This document shows, in pieces, positions 24,975 to 35,218 of a stretch of 64,000 nucleotides of DNA (position 1 is the stretch's first letter; each line of letters begins with the position of its first letter). The stretch is from Candidatus Lindowbacteria bacterium RIFCSPLOWO2_12_FULL_62_27. Its GTDB lineage: Bacteria > Lindowbacteria > 2-12-FULL-62-27. The translations under genes and the position numbers were made by a program. The notes beneath the pieces were generated by a model, which was not told the origin of the DNA, ran no database searches, and worked only from the letters and a program-made list of their open reading frames with translations. Where the stretch lies: positions 1-64,000 of the forward strand of contig MFPR01000003.1 of NCBI GenBank assembly GCA_001784175.1, read 5' to 3'.

Positions 24975-25636
24975 TTGAGGCTCGGGTCGCCGGTGGTGTG
25001 TTTCCTTTCCAGATAAACTTTTTTCATCTGAAGCATGCCGACCATCTTGTGGTACAGGAGGTCGGCGCGTTCCGACACGCGCGTTTCCTCCAGGATCGGC
25101 TGTTTCTCGTACGGATCGATCGACAGATAGTAGGAGAGCGTATCGATGATGGTGGCCAGCGGCGCCGTGAAATCGACGGGGACCCGGTTGAGCCGCATTT
25201 TGTTGTAGACGAAAAACTCGGGAATCGACAGCGCCGCCCCGCGCAGCTTCTCCCGGGTCCGTTCCGTTTCCGATTCAGTCACGTTCTCGATCCGGTCCGG
25301 CAGGAGGCTGATTTTCGCCTCGCGGTAAGGCTCGGGCTGGACGATCTTGGACACGCTGAACCGGCTGATGCCTTTGAGCAGAATATTGAACCGCCCGTCG
25401 GGGAACCGCTCCTGGTCGACGATCTCGCCCATGCACCCGACCGGATAGATGTCGGGGTTCTCGTAGTATTTTTCCTCCCATCCCTTTTTGAGCAGCACCA
25501 TCCCGATCCGTTTCGGGCCCTGCAGCGCCGACTCGACCATCAGGCGGTAGCGGGGTTCAAAGATATGGAGAGGCAAAATCACGTCCGGGAACAGGACAAC
25601 GTTGGGCAACGGGAACAGCGGAATTTTTTCTCGCAT
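24971..25636 (-). CDS. LON substrate-binding (N-terminal) domain protein
   Basis: A 221-residue stand-alone LON N-domain. IPLFPLPNVVLFPDVILPLHIFE (given here as IPLFPLPNVVLFP plus LPLHIFEPRYRLM) is the family start. IGMVLLKKG, YPVGCMGEIVD and RFNILLKGISRF are the following strands, and a helical tail ends the protein. There is no ATPase or protease part. Such proteins are thought to bind unfolded protein, but the role is not established. ATG 25636 is preferred to TTG 25642. Confidence 0.88.
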   Translation of the reverse strand: MREKIPLFPLPNVVLFPDVILPLHIFEPRYRLMVESALQGPKRIGMVLLKKGWEEKYYENPDIYPVGCMGEIVDQERFPDGRFNILLKGISRFSVSKIVQPEPYREAKISLLPDRIENVTESETERTREKLRGAALSIPEFFVYNKMRLNRVPVDFTAPLATIIDTLSYYLSIDPYEKQPILEETRVSERADLLYHKMVGMLQMKKVYLERKHTTGDPSLN

Positions 25637-25667
25637 GGTCAAATCTTATGGTGTCGGCACGGGCTTG

Positions 25668-26117
25668 TCAATCCGGCGCGGGCGCCATGTCGCTGCCGTC
25701 ATACGGCGGCGTGAAGGTCGCGAGGGCGGCCGCCGGCCGAGGGCCGGCATTGACGAAATAGTGCCGCGTGCCCCGTTCGATCTCGAAGACCGATCCGACG
25801 CCCGCACGGATTTTCCTGTGGCCGATCACCAGCGTCCCCCGGCCGCGGAGGACGACCACGCGAAGGTCGTGGTTGGCATGGACATGGGGGGCCTCGGAAT
25901 CCCGCACTTGCACGACATGGACGCTCGACGTTTCCCCGGTTCCGATCAGGTCCACCCGGATGTTTTGCTGCGGCGCGAGCGGATGGTCCTTCAAAAATCG
26001 CCCGAGGTCGATGACCTGCCCGCCGAGATGCAGATTGAGCGCGGCCGTGGTTGTGGCGCAGGCGGCCAGCACAAGCAACACCGAAACGGCGATCCACCTC
26101 GTCCGGAACCCGTCCAT
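25668..26117 (-). CDS. Cupin-domain lipoprotein
   Basis: A 149-residue exported protein. ATG 26117 gives a lipoprotein signal (WIAVSVLLVLAACATT, lipobox LAAC), so it should be anchored to a membrane. The rest is a cupin_2 barrel: HVHANHDLRVVVLRGRGTLVIG supplies the metal-type His/Asp positions (HxH...), and ERGTRHYFVNAGPRP the second motif. The ligand or substrate is unknown. It is divergent from ileS. Confidence 0.75.
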   Translation of the reverse strand: MDGFRTRWIAVSVLLVLAACATTTAALNLHLGGQVIDLGRFLKDHPLAPQQNIRVDLIGTGETSSVHVVQVRDSEAPHVHANHDLRVVVLRGRGTLVIGHRKIRAGVGSVFEIERGTRHYFVNAGPRPAAALATFTPPYDGSDMAPAPD

Positions 26118-26204
26118 GCTGTCACCCAATCTCGCGTGGACCGGTTCGTCAAGGCCGGGGTTCATGCTTGAGTTGTGCGCGGCGTTGGGTTACGATCCAC
26201 GCTT

Positions 26205-28973
26205 ATGGCTGAATCAAAATTGTCAGGATCGGTCCTGCTGCCGAAAACGAGTTTCGCCATGCGGGGCCAACTGTCGAAACAGGAGCCGGCGCGGCTCAAG
26301 GCGTGGGTCGAGGGAAAATTGTACGAGGAGGCCCGGAAGGCGCGCCGGACTGCGCGCGCGTTTCATTTTCACGACGGGCCGCCGTACGCCAACGGCCATA
26401 TCCACATGGGCACCGCGCTCAACAAAATCCTCAAGGACATCGTCGTCCGCTACAAGCTCCTGAGGGGGTTCGACGCGCCGTATGTCCACGGATGGGACTG
26501 CCACGGCCTGCCGATCGAACTCAAGGCGCTCGAAAACGATCCGTCCATCGCCGCCGCGGCCCGGTCGGGCAACGATCCCGAGACGAAATTGCGCGTCCGT
26601 AAGGCGTGCCGGGCCTATGCGGAGAAATATCTTGACGTGCAGCGCGGGGAATTTCGGAGGCTCGGGGTCCTCGGCGACCTCGACCGTCCCTACATCACCA
26701 TGGATCCGGCCTATCAGGCCGACATTCTCGAGGGGCTGGCGCGGCTCGTGGAGGAGGGGTACGTGCGGCGCGCGGAGAAGCCGGTGTTGTGGTGCGCGAA
26801 GTGCCGGACGGCGCTGGCTGACGCGGAGGTCGAATACGAAGAGTCGACGTCGCCGGCCATCACGGTCAAGTTCCCGCTGGAATCGGATCCGAAGTCGTAC
26901 CTGCTCATCTGGACCACCACGCCCTGGACGTTGCCGGCCAATCTCGCCGTCGCCGTCAAACCCGACGCGACGTATCTTCGGGCGAAGGTCGGCGAAGAAG
27001 TGTGGATTGCCGCCGAGACGCGGGCGGCGTCTTCGGGCGTTCCCGCCGGCGCGCCGGCCGAGCGCGTGCCCGGCAAGGACCTCGTGGGTCTCGTCTACCG
27101 CCATCCGTTCGCGGGCCGGACGGGCAAGGTCTATCCCGCCGGTTTTGTGACGATGGACACCGGAACCGGACTGGTGCACATCGCGCCGGGCCACGGCGAG
27201 GAGGACTTTCAGCTTGGGCAAAAATATCAGATCCCGACCTTGTCGCCGGTGGATGGCGCCGGCCGCTTCACGCGAGACGGCGGAGAATTTGCCGGCCAGT
27301 TTGTGTTTGACGCCAATCCGCATGTTGTCGACCGACTCCGCTTGGCCGGCGCGCTCGTCAAGTCCGAGGAAATTCTGCACACGTATCCGCACTGCTGGCG
27401 CTGCAAGAAACCCGTGATTTTCCGCGCCACGCCCCAGTGGTTTGTCTCGGTCGACCACCAGGGGCTGCGGAAAAAAATGCTCGACGCGATCGGCCAGGTC
27501 CGGTGGGTTCCGGCCGTCGGTGAAAACCGGATTCGGGGGATGGTCGAATCCCGGCCGGACTGGTGCATTTCCCGGCAGAGGATTTGGGGCGTGCCGATCC
27601 CGGCGGTTCACTGCCGGTCGTGCGGCTGCGCGCATCTGGACGCGTCGATTGTGCGGCGCGTTTCTCAGGCGGTGCGGGCGCGGTCCGCCGACGTGTGGTT
27701 TTCCGAACCTCCCGCGTCCTTTCTGCCGCCGGGCTGGTCGTGTCCCTCGTGCGGCTCGGCCGATTTCAAGCGCGAGGAGGACATCCTGGATGTCTGGTTC
27801 GATTCGGGCATGTCGCACATCGCGGCCTTTGAGCGGCGCCACGAAACCTGGCCCGCCGATCTCTATCTGGAAGGCTCCGACCAGCATCGCGGCTGGTTTC
27901 AGGTGTCTCTGCTTTTGGGCGTGGCCCTGAAGGGCCGGCCGCCGTTCAGGCAGGTGCTCACGCACGGATTCATCTGCGACGCCGGCGGCCGCAAGATGTC
28001 CAAATCGCTCGGCAACGCGGTGGCGCCGCAGGAAGTGGTGGACAAGCACGGCGCGGACGTCCTCCGGTTGTGGGTGGCCGGCAGCGACTACACGAGCGAC
28101 ATCCGGATCGGAGAAACCATTCTGTCCGAAACGGTGGACACGTACCGCCGGATCCGGAACACGATCCGCTTTCTTCTCGGCAACCTGCACGATTTCGATC
28201 CCGGCGCGGCCGTCGCGTTTGACGAGATGGACGCGCTCGACCGATTCATGCTCCAGCGCATGTCCAGGCTGGCCGCGGAGACGCTGGAGGCGTACGACGC
28301 GTACGATTTTTCGACCGTGGTCCGGCGCGTGCGGGATTTCTGTTCGGAGGATCTGTCCGGATTCTATCTGGACGTTCTCAAGGACCGTCTCTATTGCGAT
28401 GCGCGGGACGGCCGGTCCCGCCGGTCCGGCCAGACCGTGCTCCATCATCTGGCGGAGCAGGTCCTGTTCCTGATTTCGCCCATCCTGCCCTTTACGGCGG
28501 ACGAGGCGTGGGAGGCGATGCCGTACCGTCCAGGAAGCCGGGAAAGCCGACCGGCGATTCCCGAGTATCGGCCGCTGCATGTGCCTCTGGCCATGAGCGA
28601 TTCGCCGGCGCAACAGGTATTCGAGCAGGTTCTCCGGCTCCGAAAAGAAGTCAACGGGACGATCGAAAAGGTCCGGCAGGCCGGGCAGATCGGAAGTTCC
28701 CTCGAAGCGCAGGTGTCGATCCGGGCCTCCGGCGCCGAATACGCGCAGCTTTCATCCGTCGCGGACCGGCTCGCCGAGTGGTTCATCGTGTCGGCGTGCA
28801 AGCTGGAGGAATCGCCGGCGGGCCCGCGGGAAATCCGCGTGGACCGCGCGGCCGGCGAGAAGTGCGACCGGTGCTGGAAATATGTTCCTGTCCGTCATCC
28901 GGTCGACCAGGGCGCGGTCTGCCCGCGATGCGCGGACGTTCTTCGAGGTCTCGCCCTGAGTTCGCGTTCGTAG
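26205..28973 (+). CDS. ileS: Isoleucyl-tRNA synthetase
   Basis: A 922-residue class I synthetase charging tRNA-Ile. The HIGH motif appears as PPYANGHIHMG (about 49-59) and KMSKSLGN as the KMSKS loop (about 596). The CP1 editing domain includes TTTPWTLPANLAVAV, and GWDCHGLPIE and SDQHRGWFQ are IleS-typical. The C-terminal zinc finger is CDRCWKY...CPRCADVL, so this is the bacterial type 1 form. ATG 26205 is chosen since the family begins near this point. The lspA gene follows 13 nt later, a common pairing. Confidence 0.96.
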   Translation: MAESKLSGSVLLPKTSFAMRGQLSKQEPARLKAWVEGKLYEEARKARRTARAFHFHDGPPYANGHIHMGTALNKILKDIVVRYKLLRGFDAPYVHGWDCHGLPIELKALENDPSIAAAARSGNDPETKLRVRKACRAYAEKYLDVQRGEFRRLGVLGDLDRPYITMDPAYQADILEGLARLVEEGYVRRAEKPVLWCAKCRTALADAEVEYEESTSPAITVKFPLESDPKSYLLIWTTTPWTLPANLAVAVKPDATYLRAKVGEEVWIAAETRAASSGVPAGAPAERVPGKDLVGLVYRHPFAGRTGKVYPAGFVTMDTGTGLVHIAPGHGEEDFQLGQKYQIPTLSPVDGAGRFTRDGGEFAGQFVFDANPHVVDRLRLAGALVKSEEILHTYPHCWRCKKPVIFRATPQWFVSVDHQGLRKKMLDAIGQVRWVPAVGENRIRGMVESRPDWCISRQRIWGVPIPAVHCRSCGCAHLDASIVRRVSQAVRARSADVWFSEPPASFLPPGWSCPSCGSADFKREEDILDVWFDSGMSHIAAFERRHETWPADLYLEGSDQHRGWFQVSLLLGVALKGRPPFRQVLTHGFICDAGGRKMSKSLGNAVAPQEVVDKHGADVLRLWVAGSDYTSDIRIGETILSETVDTYRRIRNTIRFLLGNLHDFDPGAAVAFDEMDALDRFMLQRMSRLAAETLEAYDAYDFSTVVRRVRDFCSEDLSGFYLDVLKDRLYCDARDGRSRRSGQTVLHHLAEQVLFLISPILPFTADEAWEAMPYRPGSRESRPAIPEYRPLHVPLAMSDSPAQQVFEQVLRLRKEVNGTIEKVRQAGQIGSSLEAQVSIRASGAEYAQLSSVADRLAEWFIVSACKLEESPAGPREIRVDRAAGEKCDRCWKYVPVRHPVDQGAVCPRCADVLRGLALSSRS

Positions 28974-28986
28974 TTTCCGCCTGTTG

Positions 28987-29454
28987 ATGTCTCCTCTCCT
29001 GATATTTGTGTCGTCCGTCGTCCTGATGCTGGATCAACTGACCAAATGGCTGATCCGGACACACTTTCTGTTCGGCGAAACCCGGCCGGTCCTCGGCGGG
29101 GTCTTTCATCTGACCTATTATCAAAATACCGGCATGGCCTTCGGACTCATGCAGGGCTATTCCGCCGTCATCGCGGTTTTTAGCGTGCTGGCCATCGGAT
29201 TTCTGATTTATCTCTCGCGCCACTGGAGCGCCGGCGGGCCGCATGCGCGGCTCGTGCAGGTCAGCCTCGGCCTGATCGTCGGCGGCGCGTCCGGAAATCT
29301 CGTGGATCGCGTGGTGCTCTCGAGCGTGGTCGATTTCCTGGACTTCGGGATCGGCGAGTATCGCTGGCCGGCCTTTAATGTCGCCGACATCTGCATTTCG
29401 ACGGGCGTCGGGATGCTGGTGCTGTTTTCGGCCCAAAAAAAGGATCTTCCCTGA
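28987..29454 (+). CDS. lspA: Lipoprotein signal peptidase
   Basis: A 155-residue inner-membrane aspartyl protease (signal peptidase II) with four hydrophobic segments. MLDQLTKWLIR and YYQNTGMAFGL are conserved. The catalytic pair is Asp107 in GNLVDRV and Asp134 in FNVADICIS. It would mature lipoproteins such as the cupin protein nearby. The gene ends over a run of seven A followed by G (29435-29442) that forms the heptamer A AAA AAG in its reading frame. A -1 slip there enters the rluD frame. Confidence 0.94.
   Translation: MSPLLIFVSSVVLMLDQLTKWLIRTHFLFGETRPVLGGVFHLTYYQNTGMAFGLMQGYSAVIAVFSVLAIGFLIYLSRHWSAGGPHARLVQVSLGLIVGGASGNLVDRVVLSSVVDFLDFGIGEYRWPAFNVADICISTGVGMLVLFSAQKKDLP
29436..29442 (+). 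promoter_or_regulatory. A AAA AAG slippery heptamer at the end of lspA
   Basis: In the lspA frame the codons are CAA AAA AAG, the heptamer used for -1 frameshifting in E. coli dnaX. A -1 slip reads GGA TCT TCC CTG and continues without a stop into the pseudouridine synthase. The following 60 bases contain a CCCTGCAGGG palindrome (29500-29515 region) that could stall ribosomes. Use in vivo is unproven. Confidence 0.35.
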
Positions 29455-30389
29455 CACAGCCTGCTGCCGATGATGCGGCGATTCCCCGGACAGTCTCCCT
29501 GCAGGGCGGGGAGCGCCTGGACAAGGAACTCTGCCAGGCGCTCGGGATTTCGCGCGAAGCCGCCAAACGACTGATCCTGTCGGGCCGCATTCGGATCGGG
29601 GGTTCGACCAAACATCATCCTGCGCGGCGGCTGGGCGGCCGGACCGACGCCGAAATTCTGCCGCCGCCGTCGCCGGCCGATCAGCCGCGCGCGCCGGCGC
29701 GCACGTTTCAGATCGAAGTCCTTTATGAAGATCACGATCTCCTCGCCATCAGCAAACCGGCGGGGCTCGCGGTCCATCCGGGCGCTGGCCGCGAACCCGT
29801 GACGCTGGTCGATCTTTTGCGGTCCAAGAACGTGCCGTTGGCCGACCTCTCGGATTCCTCCCGCGCGGGGCTGGTGCACCGCTTGGACAAGGAAACCAGC
29901 GGGATTCTCCTGATCGCAAAACACAATGCCGCCGCCGAGCATCTCATGCTCCAGTTTGCCGAACGCAAAATCTTGAAGGAGTACCGCGCCGCGGTCCGGG
30001 GACGGTTGCCGCGTCAAAAGATGACGATTGTCGGCGCCATCGGCCGCAGCCCGACCGACCGGAGAAAATTCGGGATCCGGCATGGCGGCCGGGACGCCGT
30101 GACGGAGATCGAGGCGATCGGCGTCTGCCCCACGGCGACGCTGGTCAAGGTCGTTCCCAAAACCGGCCGGACGCACCAGATCCGCGTGCATCTCAGGCAC
30201 GCCGGATTTCCGATTCTCGGCGATCCCGTCTACGGCGCCCGCGCGGAGGGCGTCGAACGGATGCTCCTGCACGCCTACCGGATCGTTTTCACGCATCCCG
30301 CCACGGGCGCGCGGATCCAGGCGATCGCGCCGCTGCCGAAAGATTTCGTCCTCGGTCTCATCCGTCTGGGATTTCCCGGATTTGATTGA
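29451..30389 (+). CDS. rluD: RluD-family pseudouridine synthase with no canonical start codon
   Basis: The product modifies uridines in large-subunit rRNA. An S4 RNA-binding domain (GERLDKELCQALGISREAA) is followed by the catalytic RluA/RluD fold: LAISKPAGLAVHP, then HRLDKETSGILLIAK with the catalytic Asp, and KTGRTHQIRVHLRH. From the last in-frame stop (29376) to GTG 29799 the frame has no ATG, GTG or TTG, yet the S4 domain and first catalytic strands lie in this part. Translation must begin at CTG 29451 (overlapping the lspA stop) or ATT 29481, or arise by frameshift from lspA. A one-base assembly error is the dull alternative. Confidence 0.85.
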   Translation: MTQPAADDAAIPRTVSLQGGERLDKELCQALGISREAAKRLILSGRIRIGGSTKHHPARRLGGRTDAEILPPPSPADQPRAPARTFQIEVLYEDHDLLAISKPAGLAVHPGAGREPVTLVDLLRSKNVPLADLSDSSRAGLVHRLDKETSGILLIAKHNAAAEHLMLQFAERKILKEYRAAVRGRLPRQKMTIVGAIGRSPTDRRKFGIRHGGRDAVTEIEAIGVCPTATLVKVVPKTGRTHQIRVHLRHAGFPILGDPVYGARAEGVERMLLHAYRIVFTHPATGARIQAIAPLPKDFVLGLIRLGFPGFD

Positions 30390-30435
30390 TGTTCAGTTGC
30401 GTATTTCCGCGAGGACGTAGTAAAGTCGGCGCTCT

Positions 30436-31209
30436 ATGGAATTGAAGACCGTGAAAGACCAGATGCGGACGGATGGCCGGGCGTGCGATGAGATGCGGCC
30501 CATCCAGATCCATCTCGGATATCAGGACGCGGGCGAAGGATCCGTGTTGATCGAGCAGGGCCGAACCCGCGTGCTCTGCACGGCCTCCGTCGAGCACACG
30601 CAGCCGCCGCATTTGAAGGGAACCGACCGGGGATGGGTGACTGCGGAGTATGGGATGCTGCCGCGGGCCAACCCTCATCGGCGCGCGCCCCGCGAGGCGG
30701 TCACAGGATACCGGAAGGGCCGCACGTACGAGATCGAGCGGATGATCGGCCGGGCGCTGCGGTCGGTGACGGACCTGAAAGCCGTGGGGCCGAGGACCGT
30801 CCATGTCGATTGCGATGTGCTCCAGGCGGATGGCGGAACGCGGACGGCCTCCATCATCGGCGGATTCATGGCCCTGGCGCAGGCGTTCCAGCGCGGCCGC
30901 GCGTCCGGCGTATTCAAGCGCCTGCCGGTCCGCGCCTACGTCGCCGCCGTGTCGGTGGGTCTGTCCGGCCGCGGCGCCATGCCGCGCCGGCCGATGATTG
31001 ATCTGACGTTTGAGGAGGATTCCAAAGCGGAGGTTGACATGAACGTCGTATGGACGTCCGAAGGCCGGCTCGCGGAAGTGGACGCGGCCGGCGAGGGATG
31101 CGCGTTTGACGAGCCGGATCTGGCGCAGCTTTTGGCGCTGTCGAAAACCGGCGCGGCGGCGCTCTTCGCGCTCGAACGAAAACTTCTGCCGCTCGAATTT
31201 CCCTCATGA
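30436..31209 (+). CDS. rph: Ribonuclease PH
   Basis: A 257-residue phosphorolytic 3'-5' exoribonuclease that trims tRNA precursors. This matters here since none of the four tRNAs encodes CCA. RTDGRACDEMRPIQI, VLCTASVE, GWVTAEYGMLPRA, the RKGRTYEIERMIGRALR helix with phosphate-binding Arg, and the VDCDVLQADGGTRTASI strand are all RNase PH signatures. It overlaps rdgB by the usual ATGA, forming an rph-rdgB pair seen in many bacteria. Confidence 0.95.
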   Translation: MELKTVKDQMRTDGRACDEMRPIQIHLGYQDAGEGSVLIEQGRTRVLCTASVEHTQPPHLKGTDRGWVTAEYGMLPRANPHRRAPREAVTGYRKGRTYEIERMIGRALRSVTDLKAVGPRTVHVDCDVLQADGGTRTASIIGGFMALAQAFQRGRASGVFKRLPVRAYVAAVSVGLSGRGAMPRRPMIDLTFEEDSKAEVDMNVVWTSEGRLAEVDAAGEGCAFDEPDLAQLLALSKTGAAALFALERKLLPLEFPS

Positions 31210-31781
31210 TCAAACTGGTGCTTGCCACGCGCAATCGGGGCAAGCTGTCCGAGTTCGCCGCGCTCCTGGCGCCGCTTCAAGTGGAACTCGAGCTCATGCC
31301 GGACGGAATCGTTGTCGCGGAGGACGGGAAAACATATTTGGAGAACGCAACCCGCAAGGCCTCCGAAGTCGCCCGCCGGACGGGCCTTCAGGCGGTGGCG
31401 GACGATTCCGGGATCGAAGTGGACGCCCTCGACGGCGAGCCGGGGATTCATTCGGCGCGATTTCTCAACGGCGCGCCGGACGGGGAGAAATGCGCGCGGA
31501 TTCTGGAACTTCTGAGCGGCTCGGACCGGCGCGGCGCCCGCTTCGTCATCTCGCTGGTGCTGGCGGATCCCGACCGGATCCGGTTCAGCGTCACCGCTCA
31601 TGTTTCCGGCCGGATCGCCGACCAGCCGAGGGGGACCAACGGATTCGGGTACGATCCAATCTTTGTTCCGGAGGGCCACGACGAGACGATGGCGGAGCTT
31701 TCTCCGGCTGAAAAACACAGGATCTCCCACCGCGGGCAGGCCGCCCGGGCGCTGATCCGGTATTTGAAAGACGCAGCGTGA
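31206..31781 (+). CDS. rdgB: Non-canonical purine NTP pyrophosphatase
   Basis: A 191-residue HAM1/RdgB enzyme that removes ITP, dITP and XTP from the nucleotide pool. LVLATRNRGKLSEF is the nucleotide-binding start. YLENATRKA, VADDSGIEVDALDGEPGIHS (the metal-binding acidic loop) and TNGFGYDPIF with the final HRISHRGQAAR are diagnostic. It overlaps both neighbours by four bases. Confidence 0.95.
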   Translation: MIKLVLATRNRGKLSEFAALLAPLQVELELMPDGIVVAEDGKTYLENATRKASEVARRTGLQAVADDSGIEVDALDGEPGIHSARFLNGAPDGEKCARILELLSGSDRRGARFVISLVLADPDRIRFSVTAHVSGRIADQPRGTNGFGYDPIFVPEGHDETMAELSPAEKHRISHRGQAARALIRYLKDAA

Positions 31782-33099
31782 AAATCGCCGTCGTTGGAAC
31801 CGGGTATGTCGGCCTCGTGACCGGCGTGTGTTTCGCAGATCTCGGCAACACGGTCATCGGCGTCGATTCGGACGAATCCAAAATCCGCCGGCTGCTGGCC
31901 GGCGAGTCGATCATCTTTGAGCCGGGCCTGGCCGAGATGCTGGCCACCAACATCAAACGCAAGCGCATCCGGTTCACGACGAACCTTCAGGAGGCGGTCG
32001 ACGCGTGCGAAGTCATTTTTATCGCAGTCGGCACGCCCCAGGATAAAAAGACCGGCGAGGCCGATCTGCGCTATGTCTGGCAGGTCGCCCGCGAACTCGG
32101 GCAGACGCTCCGGCCGGGCGCCACGCGGCGGATCGTCGTCAAGAGCACCGTGCCCGTGGGCACCACGGAATCGCTTGAGCGGCGGATCCGGGACACGCTG
32201 CGCCGCCGGCGCGTGAAGGCTGCGGTGACGGCCGCCTCGAACCCCGAGTTTCTGCGGGAAGGCAGCGCCGTCCGGGATTTCATGGAGCCGGACCGCGTGG
32301 TGATCGGGACGCGGGACACGAAAACCGCGTCGATCCTGACGGCGCTCTACAAACCGCTCGGCGCGCCCATCGTTTCGACGGATCCGCGAAGCTCCGAGAT
32401 GATCAAGTATGCGTCCAATGCGCTCCTGGCCGCCAGGATTTCGTTCATCAACGAGATCGCCAACATCTGCGAGTGCGTCGGCGCCAACATCCAGGAAGTG
32501 GCGGCCGGCGTCGGGATGGACAAGCGGATCGGCTCGCATTTCCTGGCGGCCGGCATCGGCTACGGCGGGTCATGTTTTCCGAAGGACACGGAAGCGCTCG
32601 TCTACATCGCGGGCCAGGGCAGCGTGCGGTCCCGGATCCTCGAATCGGTCGTCGCCGTCAACAAGGCCCAGCGCGTCCGGTTCCTCGATAAGATCCTGCA
32701 TTATTATCGCGGTCATGTGAAAGGCCGGCGGTTCGCCATCCTCGGGCTGGCCTTCAAGCCCAACACCGACGACATGCGGGAGGCGCCGTCGATCGACATC
32801 GTGCGCGGCCTCATCCGGCGCGGCGCGCGCGTGGCCGCCTACGATCCCGTCGCGATTTCCATCGCGCGGCCCCTGATGCCGGCCGGCGTGGAGTATGCGT
32901 CCGATCCTTACGGCGCCGCCAAGGGCGCGCAGGCTGCGGTGATTCTCACGGAGTGGAACGAGTTCAAGGAGCTCGACCTGCGCCGGCTGAAGCGCCTCCT
33001 GAAAACCCCGGTCGTCTTTGACGGCCGCAACATTTTTCCCCTGGAGAACATGCAGAAACTCGGGTTCCGGTACATTTCCGTCGGCCGCCGCGAAGTCTA

Positions 33100-33100
<1 letters not shown>
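31778..33100 (+). CDS. ugd: UDP-glucose 6-dehydrogenase
   Basis: A 440-residue NAD-dependent enzyme oxidising UDP-glucose to UDP-glucuronate. The Rossmann start is [33 protein letters not shown] and [13 protein letters not shown] follow. The catalytic Cys is in [14 protein letters not shown] (about 264). [17 protein letters not shown] belongs to the UDP-binding half. GTG 31778 overlaps the rdgB stop (GTGA). The next gene converts its product, so the two form a UDP-xylose route. Confidence 0.95.
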
Positions 33101-34029
<929 letters not shown>

Positions 34030-34106
34030 GCCCCGCCCGGCCACTCCGGGCGCCCTTCACTTGCCCCACCCGCCTCTCCATATTATATATAGGGCTTCGA
34101 ACTCGG

Positions 34107-34179
34107 GGCGCCATCGTCTAGGGGCCTAGGACGGAGCCCTCTCAAGGCTCAAACACGGGTTCAAATCCCGTTGGCGCTA
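34107..34179 (+). tRNA. tRNA-Glu (anticodon CUC)
   Basis: A 73-nt cloverleaf. The acceptor GGCGCCA pairs with TGGCGCT. The D-region TCGTCTAGGGGCCTAGGAC is typical of tRNA-Glu. The anticodon stem GAGCC/GGCTC encloses CTCTCAA (anticodon CTC), and the T-arm is ACGGG TTCAAAT CCCGT. An AT-rich TATTATATATAG box (34081-34092) lies 15 bp upstream as a likely -10 region. An inverted repeat CAAATCtGGG/CCCGATTTG (34182-34220) follows it. Confidence 0.93.
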
Positions 34180-34258
34180 TTCAAATCTGGGCAATCGAAT
34201 CGCGGCCTTCCCGATTTGGCCTCTTGCGATTCGTCCCGGCTCTTGATTCCATGCCCCT

Positions 34259-34867
34259 ATGCAAAATCAAAATTCCTTACAGCCACTGGCGGCTTGCCTG
34301 AATTGGTTTGCCGCGGCGGAATTGGCTTCGTATGCGCCTGAAGTTTCGGAGAGCAGAGACGTGTTTCAAGGCAGGCTGGAGCGGGTGGTGGCCGATCCCG
34401 GCGTTGCCCGGATGGACACGCAATCTCTTTCGCTCATTCTGGCCGTCACGGGGGAAATCGGCAATAACTGCTTCGACCACAACCTCGGACAATGGCGGGA
34501 TCAGCCGGGATGCTGGTTCGGCCTGTCCAGTACCGCCGAATCCGTCGTCATCTGGGTTGCGGACCGGGGGCAGGGGTTTTGCTCGACGCTTCGCCGGGTT
34601 CTTCCGGATATCGGGAGCGACCAGAACGCGATAGAGATCGCGTACGAGCAAGTTATTTCCGGCCGGTATCCCGAACGCCGCGGCAATGGCCTGAAGTTCG
34701 TCCGGAATGTGATTAACGGAAATCCGGATAAGGGATTGTACTGCTGTTCGGGGAGCGGGCGGCTTGGGTTCGGCGGGGCATGTGGTGAATTGGAGACGCT
34801 GGCCGCAGGCTCCGGATTGTCCGCGGGATTGGGCGTGTTCACCGTCCTCCAGTGGAGGTTTCCATGA
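34259..34867 (+). CDS. GHKL-type ATP-binding protein (anti-sigma-like)
   Basis: A 202-residue protein with a histidine-kinase-type ATPase fold but no phospho-acceptor domain. The N box is TGEIGNNCFDHNLG (65-77), the G1 box is VADRGQGF (100-107), and the G2 box is RRGNGLKFVRNVI (about 155). Such proteins act as anti-sigma kinases or partner-switching ATPases. The following gene, overlapping as ATGA, encodes a STAS-like DUF4325 protein, a frequent partner. The target sigma factor or process is unknown. Confidence 0.78.
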   Translation: MQNQNSLQPLAACLNWFAAAELASYAPEVSESRDVFQGRLERVVADPGVARMDTQSLSLILAVTGEIGNNCFDHNLGQWRDQPGCWFGLSSTAESVVIWVADRGQGFCSTLRRVLPDIGSDQNAIEIAYEQVISGRYPERRGNGLKFVRNVINGNPDKGLYCCSGSGRLGFGGACGELETLAAGSGLSAGLGVFTVLQWRFP

Positions 34868-35127
34868 GGATCCGCATCGAGAAGTTTGGCAAGGTGCTTG
34901 TATCCCGCCCCGCGGGCCGGGAGGCTCTCCTTGTGATGCTGTCCGCATTCCGGCCGGCCGGCGACACTGAACCGCTAGAACTGGATTTCTCCGATTGTCT
35001 CTCCATCGCCCCGTCATGGCTGGACGAAGTCTTGACCGGCCTGAAAAAGGAGTACGGCGAGCGCGTCGTGGTTCTTCCCTCCGCCAACCGCTCGCTTGTG
35101 GAGTCGTTGCGGATGATCGGGACGTAG
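34864..35127 (+). CDS. STAS-like DUF4325 protein
   Basis: An 87-residue STAS-like protein: strand LELDFSDCLSIAPSWLDEVLTGL, whose D-F-S and S-W-L-D-E core matches the DUF4325 pattern (DFsgv..spSF.DEl), then VVVLPSANRSLVESLRMIG. DUF4325 domains are found beside or fused to GHKL ATPases and are thought to resemble anti-anti-sigma proteins. The serine in IAPSW is at the usual phospho-site region. The start ATG overlaps the ATPase stop. Confidence 0.75.
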   Translation: MRIRIEKFGKVLVSRPAGREALLVMLSAFRPAGDTEPLELDFSDCLSIAPSWLDEVLTGLKKEYGERVVVLPSANRSLVESLRMIGT

Positions 35128-35218
35128 TTTCGGGACTAAACGCTATCGAGGCGGGCTACCCAAAGTTCCTCTTCAAATCCTATTGGACAAATAGTTACAA
35201 ATTTGATACGGTTATGTC

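Noticed and set aside
26223-28613. A 796-codon open frame on the minus strand opposite ileS
   Set aside because: High GC keeps the antisense frame open. It has no motif, while the plus strand encodes an intact synthetase with all signatures.
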